Positions 44,601 through 52,599 of a stretch of 64,000 bases of DNA are shown here, one piece after another (the first letter of the stretch is position 1; each line of letters opens with the position of its first letter). A program made the translations under genes and the position numbers. The notes under the pieces are model-generated. The model searched no databases and was not told the origin of the DNA. It was given only the letters and a program-made list of their open reading frames with translations. The stretch covers positions 1 through 64,000 of the forward strand of contig NZ_KE384307.1 of NCBI RefSeq assembly GCF_000425125.1, written 5' to 3'. The DNA is from Paenibacillus taiwanensis DSM 18679 (lineage in GTDB: Bacteria > Bacillota > Bacilli > Paenibacillales > Paenibacillaceae).

Positions 44601-45009
44601 ATATGAGCTTTATCGTAATTTTGACTCCATCGAACAGATTGATGAGCGTACAAGACAAATGATTGAGGAGAAGTTTTTTCAGAAGACGTTTGAAGAAGTG
44701 TACTCTGAAGTTCGGGCCTATAAATCGAAGACAGAAACGGAAAAGGCGGATCGGGATTCTAAACATAAGATGGCGCTTATTTTTAAATGGTACTTTGCTA
44801 TGTCGAACTTGGCAGCGATTCACGGTGATCCAACTCAGCGTGTGAACTATCAAATTCATTGCGGACCAGCACTTGGTGCTTTTAATCAATGGGTGAAAGG
44901 CACTCATCTGGAGCATTGGCAGCAGCGTCATGTAGATGAGATTGGCCGCAAACTATGTGACGAGACTGCTGAACTGCTTCGTCGACAAGTCTTGCAATAT
45001 GCGACATAA
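41626..45009 (+). CDS. trans-acting acyl hydrolase - malonyl transferase - enoyl reductase fusion
   Basis: A 1127-residue protein of trans-AT PKS systems. Domain 1 (about 3-310) has GQGSQYYGMG and GESMGE (Ser99), but the arginine that binds the malonyl carboxylate is replaced (Gln124 in MVIEQAKTL), as in proofreading acyl hydrolases. A Lys/Asn-rich linker follows (about 320-372). Domain 2 (373-650) has GHSLGEYNAL (Ser458), VQRRGVLMSQ with the arginine, and GAFHS, a malonyl-specific AT. Domain 3 (about 680-1127) is a PfaD-type FMN enoyl reductase (RAGMLGVYGAGGLSLDQVE, RIGAAGGIGTPEAALAAY). It supplies extender units and reduces enoyl intermediates in trans. A complete ribosome site precedes domain 2. 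Confidence 0.9.
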   Translation: MSKSIVFMYAGQGSQYYGMGRALFEQEPVFRDWLLRLDQAASEMIGESVLAKLYDPKQKQSEPFDRTLFSHPAIYMIETALTQLLFSYGIFPDYVLGESMGEFAAATAAGMVGWQDGLEMVIEQAKTLDTYCAAGGMLAILDNPSIYTDNSLLYEQSEIAAQLSDTHFVVTGTQGAIQTIQTYLHQQYIVRDLLPVTHAFHSKLIDQAAAAYKHYLSQKKFMPGSLALVSGINGKLMQELQADYLWQVIRQPIALQKSFETLAHEGPAVFIDLGPSGGMANMAKRCLTTQFGSEMKPILTRFRQDTAYWDSLKQTQPYIRTPNKSNQQSVDRKDNASTHKLNHKEISKPEHATNQKSNPKSNPKLNHKEATPMRAYVFPGQGSQQRGMGEGLFDEYPEMTALADRILGYSIQQLCMQDPDNLLGQTQYTQPALYVVNALHYLKAVQEFGPPNIAAGHSLGEYNALYAAGAFDFETGLRLVQRRGVLMSQASGGGMAAVIGLDEDKLRQVLEDHGLDQIDIANYNHLTQIVISGPQADMLQAQQVCETAGARLVIPLKVSGAFHSRMMTAAYDSFNDFLKEFSFGTLTIPVVSNVTARPYEQQQLKQHLASQITHAVRWTDTIRYLMGLGVEEYKEIGPGNVLTKLIASIRKEATPILLPNDTPAEDVGQLDQQEELASVQNTIGMTLGDPHFKQDYGLQYAYMIGAMYKGIASTQMVVRAGRAGMLGVYGAGGLSLDQVEASIRTIQQQLSNGESYGINLLHDPEHPEKEEQLVDLYLQYGVPIVEASAYMAVNAALVRYRACGLSRQPDGGVHLRNRIIAKVSRPEVAISFLSPAPERIISKLLLAGSITSEAAELLREVPMADDISVEADSGGHTDHRSPYTLLPAMIRLRDEYMKRFNYSRRIRIGAAGGIGTPEAALAAYVMGADYLVTGSINQCTVEAHTSESVKELLQQADIQDMDYAPAGDMFELGAKVQVLKKGGFFSARANKLYELYRNFDSIEQIDERTRQMIEEKFFQKTFEEVYSEVRAYKSKTETEKADRDSKHKMALIFKWYFAMSNLAAIHGDPTQRVNYQIHCGPALGAFNQWVKGTHLEHWQQRHVDEIGRKLCDETAELLRRQVLQYAT
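42727..42744 (+). promoter_or_regulatory. Internal ribosome site and in-frame ATG before the malonyl transferase domain
   Basis: AAGGAGG (42727-42733) stands eight bases before ATG 42742, exactly in frame with the fusion (codon 373) and exactly where domain 2 begins (MRAYVFPGQGSQQRG). It could give a separate AT-ER protein, or be the relic of two once separate genes. Confidence 0.6.
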
Positions 45010-45091
45010 ATCGTAGGATTTGAATTGAAATGTTTACCATTAATTGCTATGATTTTGGGAGCATCTCAATTTGCAGGCTTGGAGGTAGTCT

Positions 45092-46159
45092 ATGTATATT
45101 AAACAGTCAATAGAGCAGCTTGCACCCTATGTGCCGGGAATTCAACCTCAGATGGACGGCCGCGTTATTAAGATTAACGCCAACGAGAATCCTTATCCTC
45201 CCTCGTCTCAAGTACAGGAACTGCTGGGCGGGTTTGATTATGCGCAGCTCCGTTATTATCCTGACGCGACGAGCCAACGCTTGCGCCAGTTGATCGCAGC
45301 ACATTACCAGTTGCCCTCTGAACATTTATTTTGTGGCAACGGTTCAGATGAAATTATTTCTTACCTTTTTCAAGTTTGTTTTGAGGAACAAGATACTATT
45401 GCTACACCTTATCCTACGTATACGTTATACAAAACGATTGCGGATATTCATCGCGTTCATACGGAATACGTACCTACAAGAGATGACTTTACAATCGATA
45501 CAGAAGCATTAGTACAGACGGGAGCGAAAGGCATATTTATTGCGAATCCTAACGCTCAGACCGGACTGATGCTGCCTTTAGCGGAGATTGAGGAATTGCT
45601 GCAACGTTATGACGGGCTTGTAGTCATTGATGAGGCATATATGGATTTCGCACCTGCATCTGCCTCTGCAATTGCGCTTGTTGGGAAATATCCTCATTTG
45701 GTTGTGCTGCGTACTTTTTCCAAATCCTACTCGTTATGTGGTATTCGTGTAGGTTACAGTTTGGCTGATCCTGCACTTGTGCATGCCTTGGACAAATGCA
45801 GAGATTCCTATAATGTGAGTCTGTTAAGCCAGTTATTAGCGGAAGCAGCTTTTAAAGATCAGACTTACTTGCAGCGCACGATCCAGTGGATTGTGGCTAC
45901 TCGCGATCGGGTAGCTGCGGCGCTGACAGAGCTTGGCTTTGAAGTGCTGCCTTCAGAGGCCAACTTTGTATTATGCAAGCCTGTGCACGGCAGTGCGATT
46001 GATATTTACGATTATTTGAAGGCGAGACAAGTTTACGTTCGCCATTTTGACGCTCCGCGACTGTCAGACAAGCTGAGAATTACGATCGGTACAGATGCAG
46101 AAATGGATGTGCTGCTGAAGTATTTGCATGAGTTCGCTGAAGTCAGATCGACATCATGA
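45092..46159 (+). CDS. Histidinol-phosphate aminotransferase-like enzyme (HisC family)
   Basis: A 355-residue PLP enzyme with the HisC layout: INANENPYPPSSQVQELL near residue 28, FCGNGSDEIISYLF near 82, IANPNAQTGLMLP near 152, VIDEAYMDFA near 185 and the PLP lysine in RTFSKSYSLCGIRVGY near 210. GGAGG precedes the ATG. No histidine genes are near; it stands between the AT fusion gene and the PKS genes, so it likely transaminates a pathway keto acid, possibly the aromatic or dihydroaromatic precursor, for which HisC homologues are competent. Confidence 0.82.
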   Translation: MYIKQSIEQLAPYVPGIQPQMDGRVIKINANENPYPPSSQVQELLGGFDYAQLRYYPDATSQRLRQLIAAHYQLPSEHLFCGNGSDEIISYLFQVCFEEQDTIATPYPTYTLYKTIADIHRVHTEYVPTRDDFTIDTEALVQTGAKGIFIANPNAQTGLMLPLAEIEELLQRYDGLVVIDEAYMDFAPASASAIALVGKYPHLVVLRTFSKSYSLCGIRVGYSLADPALVHALDKCRDSYNVSLLSQLLAEAAFKDQTYLQRTIQWIVATRDRVAAALTELGFEVLPSEANFVLCKPVHGSAIDIYDYLKARQVYVRHFDAPRLSDKLRITIGTDAEMDVLLKYLHEFAEVRSTS

Positions 46160-46187
46160 AGCAGAACGTAATAAAGCAGTGGGTGGT

Positions 46188-46307
46188 GTGAGTCTTGCGT
46201 AAGTCTCACGTGAGCCTTATGTAAGGCTAGTTGAGCCAGTCACATCCACATCGAAATGCAAAAGCAAGGGATAGCACAGACTGAACGGTTTTAATTGTTC
46301 AGTCTGT
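46188..46307 (+). promoter_or_regulatory. Three consecutive hairpins before the first PKS gene
   Basis: Hairpin 1: GTGAG-CTT/AAG-CTCAC (46188-46209). Hairpin 2: AGCCTT-ATGT-AAGGCT (46213-46228). Hairpin 3: ACAGACTGAAC and GTTCAGTCTGT, an 11-base perfect stem (46276-46307), with only TTT after it. They fill the gap between hisC-like and PKS genes. Hairpin 3 could be a weak terminator; a LoaP-type factor may be needed to pass it. Confidence 0.6.
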
Positions 46308-46347
46308 TTGGCGTGTCTTAATTCTGTTCAGGAGGCGAGTGTACAGT

Positions 46348-49300
46348 ATGGACCATACAAGTGGCGAAATGGATACGCCAGAGCAAGTAGTGGAGGGAAA
46401 GGAGATTGCTATCGTTGGCATGGCTTGTCGATTCCCAGGAGCCGCACATTACGATGCATTTTGGGAACTGCTCGCAGCAGACCGCTCAAGTGTAAATGAA
46501 ATACCGCATGATCGATGGGACTGGGCATCCTATTGGGGAGACAAGGATGGAGAAGGAAATACCAGTTACAGCAAATGGGGAGGATTTATCGACGATGTGG
46601 ATGCATTCGACCCACAATTTTTTGGTCTGTCGGCCCGAGAAGCGGAGACGATGGACCCCCAGCAGCGCATCATGCTGGAGCTGGCCTGGAACAGCTTTGA
46701 GGATGCAGGAATTGCACCCTCCCGCTTATCAGGCTCCAATGTGGGCGTATACATCGGCGTATTTAATTACGATTATAAAGAGCTTCAAGAACATCCTTCG
46801 TTAGTCATTCAAACGTATCATTCCACAGGAACGGCCTCCGCCGTCATTGCCAATCGAATCTCCTACTTTTTTAATTTTAAAGGACCAAGTCTTCCGATTG
46901 ATACCGCTTGCTCCAGCTCATTAAACGCCATTCATGCGGCTGTGCAGTCGCTGCAAGCGGGAGAGTGCAAAGTAGCACTTGCCGGTGGCGTCAACTTACT
47001 GCTAACACCGACTCGCCATATCTCGTTCGCGAAGACAGGTATGCTGTCTCCGACAGGCTCCTGCAAAACGTTTGACGACAGCGCAGACGGTTACGTTCGC
47101 AGCGAAGGTGCTGGTATGGTAGTACTCAAGCCATTAGCTCAGGCGCTTGCTGATGAAGATCGAATTTACGGTATTGTGAAAGGCAGTGCCATTAATCATA
47201 ACGGAAAGACGCATACGTTAACGTATCCAAATCCACAATCACAAGCAGATGTCATTTGCGAGGCTTATCGCCGGGCGGGTGTATCTCCATTAAGTGTGAG
47301 TTACATCGAAACGCATGGAACAGGCACACCTAAAGGAGATCCTCTTGAGTTTCAAGGGCTGTGCACAGCGTTTCAGCAGCTTGCGACAGAGGAGGGAGTC
47401 GTACTTAAAAAAGGGTACTGCGGACTAGGCGCGGTAAAGTCTAACATCGGGCATCTGGAAGCGGCTGCTGGTATGGCGGGGGTTATTAAGACGCTGCTTG
47501 CCTTTAAGCATAAGCAATTGCCCAAGCTCCATCATTTTCAGCGTTTGAACCATCGAATCAAGCTTCGTCACACCCCTTTTTATATGCTGGATACACACAA
47601 GTCATGGAAAGCACTTCGAGATCATGAAGGAAATGCGTTGCCGCGTCGAGCGGGAGTAAGCTCGTTCGGGTTTGGCGGCACCAATGCACACGTTCTACTA
47701 GAAGAAGCACCTGAACAGAACCGCAAAAAAGGGCGAAAGAACAGCTATCCCTATTACCTGATTTGCTTGTCGGCGAAGACGGTTGAAGCATTAATGGCGA
47801 AGCAAATCGCACTAGCAGCTTGGTTAAAGCAGGATGAAGAGCAGGAAAGTTTGCTCGATATAAGTGCGACCTTACTTGTCGGCAGAGAGCATTTCGGGGT
47901 TAGATCAGCCCTAGTTGTTTCCAGTGTGGAAGAGCTAAGACAGAAGTTAGCGCACATCATCAAAGGAGAACATACGGAAGGATACTACACGGGACAAGCA
48001 GAGGCACATGCAACAGGGAAAGGTACTCAAGCCAATGTGACACATATTCGAAAAGGAATTTCAGGCAAGGGAAGCAGCAACGCAGCCTATAAAGATAAGC
48101 TCACTCGACTGGCGGAACGATATGTGGAAGGGGAGTATTGGGACACAACTGCTTTGTTCGAATCTGCCTCATACAAACGGCTGGCATTGCCAACGTATCC
48201 TTTTGCAAAAGAGAGACACTGGCTGCCACAGCCTGTGAAATCGAATGATGAGCAGCAGCCCACTACACTTCAGAAGCTTCCAAAACACGACTTTCTCCAT
48301 CCCTACTTGCATCGTAACACTTCTAATTTGAACGAGCACCGATACAGTTCGACCTGGTCGGGACCCGCTGACGGTTTGTTGACAGACGCATTAAAATTTA
48401 CTGGTTCTGGAACAAGCTTTTGTGCACTGGCTTGTCTGGAAATGGCCCGAGCTGCACTGACGCTGTCAGACACAACGTCAGCGCACAAAGACGAGTCATT
48501 ATATATTCGTCTGCATAATGTGATATGGTCTGAATCGATTTGTGCTAATGTGGACCAGCATGAGGTGCACACTGCGCTAGTGCCATTTGCGGATGGGGAT
48601 ATCGGGTACGAAATCTATCGAGACGCTGAGGTAAATGGACAAGATTTCATTTACAGTCAAGGCAGGATGCAGTGGCTGACCCGAACACCACTAGAGGAGG
48701 AAGTATCATTTCCTCTGACTGAGCTGGATTTAAGCTGGACGGTTTCAAGTCCTCCTGCTCACATGCCATATATTAAGGCGGCTTATCATCAGGAAGGAAA
48801 GTATGTTGCGCACATACAATTTACGTCAACTAACGTGCCAGCAGATACGCTTATTCTCCATCCCGAATTGCTGGAGGCCGCGATTATAAGCGCCATAGAA
48901 AGTGACACTACGTTGCCTGGATATTTCACTTGGCATGGAGAATTGCTGCCTGTAGCTCTGCATGAACTAGACATTTACGGGGCATGCACATCAGATATGT
49001 GGGTCATGGTTGAATGTCAGGGCAAGGCGGAGCAGAATGCTTTGCTTGAGCTTGATATGCGGTTGTATGACGCAGAAGGAAGATGTCAGCTTGCTGTATT
49101 AGGGCTGCAAGTCAAATTATTAAAGGTAGAGCAGACGGTGCAGGCAGAGTTGGAGGGGCCCGAAACACGGGAATGGAGCTGCCTGCACAAACAATGGGTG
49201 CCCAAGCCTTTAGTCAAAATGAGCGATTATGACGGGGCAATTGTGATCTTAACGAATCCAGTCACACAACATATTGCTTTAGCACTTCAGCAGAAGCTGT

Positions 49301-52300
49301 CGAAGCATCAAGTCGTGCTGCTAAATGAGAAAGATTTGCTAGTACAGGCTGATCAGCAGGATCAGGTTTGGGGAACTTATCGTGCATGGATTGACATTAC
49401 AGGCTGCGGGCCCCGAATGGAGGCTGATCCGACATGGAGCGCAATACCGCTGCTACAGCAAGCCGTAGAACAAAGTCGAGAGAAAGGACTTATTGTACTA
49501 GGTGTTACACAAGGACTTGAGGCGCTGCAAAACGAGTCCATCCATCGCGCAGGTGCTGTACGTGCAGCCTTGTACCGGATGCTGCAAAGCGAATATCGAC
49601 ATGTCATTTCACGTCACATTGATGTAGAGGTGGAGGTGACAGCAGCACATATTGCAGACATCATCAGTAACGAACTGGAAGCAGATGAAGAAACGGCCGA
49701 AGTATGCTATCGGCAAAATATACGGTACAAAGCAGAGCTTCAAGCAATGGAAAGCTTTGAGGAGGCTGGCTTAGGTGTTAATGCTCGGTTTGAGTCTGCG
49801 CCTGATAGCGGCGATAAAAAGAGTCCGATGCTTGCCTTTGCAGACGAGGAAGTGTTGTGGATTACGGGAGGTACACGCGGACTAGGCTACCTTTGCGCAA
49901 AGCATTTTGTTAAAAATCACGGCGTCAAGCGGCTAGTACTGACCGGTAGAGAAGAACTGCCACCTCGTGAACTGTGGGGGAAGGACTTGCCAGCAGCCAC
50001 AAGAGCAAAGGTTGACGCCATAGGTCAGCTGGAGCAGCTTGGAGCACAAGTGAAAGTGCTGGCACTGCCACTGTCAGAGCGAGAACTGGTGGAGCAGCAT
50101 GTGCAGGCAATTCGCAACGAGTGGGGCCCGATTGCGGGTGTTATTCATTGTGCGGGCAACTGGGATTTGGATAATCCAGCCTTTATTCGCAAACCTCTGG
50201 ATCTGTTCTTGCAGGTGGCTGAACCAAAGACGACCGGATTCGAAGTGTTATTGGCGAGTGTAAGGACAGAGCCGTTGCGCTTCTTTGTGTTGTTCTCCTC
50301 CGTATCAGCCATAATCCCTACACTAGGTGCAGGTAGAAGTGATTATGCTATGGCGAATGCTTATTTGGATTATGCCGCAGAAGCTTATCAAGACACTTGC
50401 CCAATCGTCAGCATACAATGGCCGAGCTGGAAAGAGACAGGGCTAGGCGAGGTGAGAAATAAAGCCTATGACGATACAGGCCTGTACAGCTTAACGAATG
50501 AGGAAGGACTGCGTTGGCTGGATACAATTGTATCAAGTAAGATTGGCCCTGTTGTCATGCCAGTAGTTGTGCAGCCAAACAAGTGGAATCCGTCACGGCT
50601 GCTTGATCGTTACATGGTGGACACTTCTGCTCAACCAGATGAAAAGACGATTAAGCCCGCGTTGCCGCATACGGAATCTTCCCGAACACAGCAATCCGAT
50701 ACGGATCTGGTGAAGCAGACAGAAACTTGGCTTACAGCTCTGCTGGCCAAGGAGTTAAAGACAGAGCCTGCGAAGCTCACAAGTCATGTGCCATTTCAGG
50801 ACTTTGGCATAGATTCGATTATGTTGGCGCAAATTGTGCGGCAGATGGATCGAAGTTTGCAAGGGGTAGCTGTAGACCCGGCAGCGTTTATCGAGCAAGG
50901 AACGATAGGGAGCATGACACACTATTTGGTTGCCCATCATCACGAGGCCTTGTTAGCAAATCTAACCACACATACTCAAGCTCCTTCTAACCTGCACATC
51001 GACTTGAAGTCAGATACAACCCCACATAAAGACCTAACAGCAGATCAGAGCATTCGGTCCGAACAGGAATCTAGTGCAAACAAAATCATGAGCTCCATAC
51101 GGCAACGCAGCGTGACGTCAACACCACAGCGGGTTGCCACCAATCGAGATAAAATTGCCGTTATCGGCATGGCGTGTCACTTTCCGGAGGCGTCTAATTT
51201 AGAATCATACTGGGAAAATTTGAGGTTGGGTAAGGACAGCATTGGAGAAGTTCCGCTATCACGTTGGAATTGGCGGGACTATTACGATCCGAGCGGGCAT
51301 CAAGCTGGTAAAAGTCTTAGTAAATGGGGCGCGTTTCTGGAGCAGATCGAATATTTTGATCCTAGTTATTTTCATATTTCGGAGGCATTGGCCGAGCAAA
51401 TTGATCCGTTACAGCGACAATGGCTTGAGGTCAGCGCTGAGGCGCTTGCAGACGCCGGATTTGGCAAACGTGACCTGTGGGGCAAAAGAGTGGGCGTATT
51501 TACAGGAACTAGAACAAGCAATTTCGGTAGTAAATATTGCGCGACCTCAAAGGATGTACTCGTTGCGACAGGACAAAACTTCATTGCGGCCCACTTGTCT
51601 CACATCTATAACTTCAAGGGTCCGAATATGGTCGTTGATGCTGCCTGTGCAAGCTCGTTGACTGCAATTCACTTGGCAGTGCGCAGCATCCAAAGCGGTG
51701 AAGCAGAGATGGCGCTTGCTGGTGGTGTAGAAATACTGCTTGATGAGTCCATGTACTTGGATCTGAGCGCGGCCAAAATATTGTCGCCAGAAGGGCGCTG
51801 CCGCACGTTTGATTCTGCGGCAAACGGTGTTGGATTGGGCGAAGGCTGCGGTGTGCTTGTGCTGAAGCCATTACAAGCGGCTATTGCGGATGGCGACAAA
51901 ATATATGGGGTCATTGATGGTACGGCGATTAACAATGACGGCAATACGATGGGCGTAACCACGCCGAATCCGGAAGCGCAGCGTGAACTGATCGAAGCGG
52001 CTATTGAGGATGGCGGCATTCATCCAGACACAATAACTTATGTGGAGGCGCATGGAACAGGCACTCTGATTGGAGATCCGATTGAATTAAAAGCACTTAC
52101 ACAAGTATTTGGCAAATACACTTCCAATAAGCAGTATTGTGGCGTCGGCAGTGTTAAGACAAATTTGGGTCATCTGCTAAGTGCGGCTGGCGCGGCCAGC
52201 ATAATAAAAGTGCTGCTCTCCATGACGGCGGGAGAGTTGCCTCCGACCCTGAATTGTAGTCATCCAAATCCAAGGTTTAACTTTGATGATTCACCGTTTT

Positions 52301-52587
52301 ATTTAGTGAGAGAGGCGAGGTCTTGGCAAACAGAGCATGACGTGCTAAGAGCAGGCATCAGCTCCTTTGGCCTAGGCGGCAACAATGCACATATTATCGT
52401 CAGCAATGAAGGGATACCTGAGTCACTGCGCGCTACTCTCGCTCCAAATGGTGAACGGGTGGCATTTAACCGCCGAAGATTCTGGCCACAGCCGCAGCTT
52501 GTAGAACAGGACGTGCATCGAGGGCAGGAATTGGTGGAAGAGGACGCATTTGCAGCATTTTTTGAGCCTGTCCAGATTACGAGGTAA
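46348..52587 (+). CDS. trans-AT polyketide synthase 1: KS-DH*-KR-ACP-KS
   Basis: A 2079-residue megasynthase without AT domains, start ATG 46348 behind AGGAGG (the GTG at 46339 is too close). KS1 (20-455) is complete: Cys188 in DTACSSSL, His323, His369. A DH-like domain (650-940) is degenerate: Ala681 replaces the catalytic His and Glu843 the Asp. KR (1170-1400) has TGGTRGLG at 1173 and Tyr1333. ACP: Ser1490 in FGIDSIML. KS2 (1603-2030) is complete: Cys1767 in DAACASSL, His1902, His1942. The protein ends just after KS2, so this KS works with the DH-ACP at the start of the next protein. There is no loading domain; the starter must arrive from elsewhere. Confidence 0.92.
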   Translation: MDHTSGEMDTPEQVVEGKEIAIVGMACRFPGAAHYDAFWELLAADRSSVNEIPHDRWDWASYWGDKDGEGNTSYSKWGGFIDDVDAFDPQFFGLSAREAETMDPQQRIMLELAWNSFEDAGIAPSRLSGSNVGVYIGVFNYDYKELQEHPSLVIQTYHSTGTASAVIANRISYFFNFKGPSLPIDTACSSSLNAIHAAVQSLQAGECKVALAGGVNLLLTPTRHISFAKTGMLSPTGSCKTFDDSADGYVRSEGAGMVVLKPLAQALADEDRIYGIVKGSAINHNGKTHTLTYPNPQSQADVICEAYRRAGVSPLSVSYIETHGTGTPKGDPLEFQGLCTAFQQLATEEGVVLKKGYCGLGAVKSNIGHLEAAAGMAGVIKTLLAFKHKQLPKLHHFQRLNHRIKLRHTPFYMLDTHKSWKALRDHEGNALPRRAGVSSFGFGGTNAHVLLEEAPEQNRKKGRKNSYPYYLICLSAKTVEALMAKQIALAAWLKQDEEQESLLDISATLLVGREHFGVRSALVVSSVEELRQKLAHIIKGEHTEGYYTGQAEAHATGKGTQANVTHIRKGISGKGSSNAAYKDKLTRLAERYVEGEYWDTTALFESASYKRLALPTYPFAKERHWLPQPVKSNDEQQPTTLQKLPKHDFLHPYLHRNTSNLNEHRYSSTWSGPADGLLTDALKFTGSGTSFCALACLEMARAALTLSDTTSAHKDESLYIRLHNVIWSESICANVDQHEVHTALVPFADGDIGYEIYRDAEVNGQDFIYSQGRMQWLTRTPLEEEVSFPLTELDLSWTVSSPPAHMPYIKAAYHQEGKYVAHIQFTSTNVPADTLILHPELLEAAIISAIESDTTLPGYFTWHGELLPVALHELDIYGACTSDMWVMVECQGKAEQNALLELDMRLYDAEGRCQLAVLGLQVKLLKVEQTVQAELEGPETREWSCLHKQWVPKPLVKMSDYDGAIVILTNPVTQHIALALQQKLSKHQVVLLNEKDLLVQADQQDQVWGTYRAWIDITGCGPRMEADPTWSAIPLLQQAVEQSREKGLIVLGVTQGLEALQNESIHRAGAVRAALYRMLQSEYRHVISRHIDVEVEVTAAHIADIISNELEADEETAEVCYRQNIRYKAELQAMESFEEAGLGVNARFESAPDSGDKKSPMLAFADEEVLWITGGTRGLGYLCAKHFVKNHGVKRLVLTGREELPPRELWGKDLPAATRAKVDAIGQLEQLGAQVKVLALPLSERELVEQHVQAIRNEWGPIAGVIHCAGNWDLDNPAFIRKPLDLFLQVAEPKTTGFEVLLASVRTEPLRFFVLFSSVSAIIPTLGAGRSDYAMANAYLDYAAEAYQDTCPIVSIQWPSWKETGLGEVRNKAYDDTGLYSLTNEEGLRWLDTIVSSKIGPVVMPVVVQPNKWNPSRLLDRYMVDTSAQPDEKTIKPALPHTESSRTQQSDTDLVKQTETWLTALLAKELKTEPAKLTSHVPFQDFGIDSIMLAQIVRQMDRSLQGVAVDPAAFIEQGTIGSMTHYLVAHHHEALLANLTTHTQAPSNLHIDLKSDTTPHKDLTADQSIRSEQESSANKIMSSIRQRSVTSTPQRVATNRDKIAVIGMACHFPEASNLESYWENLRLGKDSIGEVPLSRWNWRDYYDPSGHQAGKSLSKWGAFLEQIEYFDPSYFHISEALAEQIDPLQRQWLEVSAEALADAGFGKRDLWGKRVGVFTGTRTSNFGSKYCATSKDVLVATGQNFIAAHLSHIYNFKGPNMVVDAACASSLTAIHLAVRSIQSGEAEMALAGGVEILLDESMYLDLSAAKILSPEGRCRTFDSAANGVGLGEGCGVLVLKPLQAAIADGDKIYGVIDGTAINNDGNTMGVTTPNPEAQRELIEAAIEDGGIHPDTITYVEAHGTGTLIGDPIELKALTQVFGKYTSNKQYCGVGSVKTNLGHLLSAAGAASIIKVLLSMTAGELPPTLNCSHPNPRFNFDDSPFYLVREARSWQTEHDVLRAGISSFGLGGNNAHIIVSNEGIPESLRATLAPNGERVAFNRRRFWPQPQLVEQDVHRGQELVEEDAFAAFFEPVQITR

Positions 52588-52599
52588 GGAGCATTGCTA

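Noticed and set aside
46339-46347. GTG 46339 as the start of PKS 1
   Set aside because: It is only three bases from AGGAGG; ATG 46348 is a better distance.
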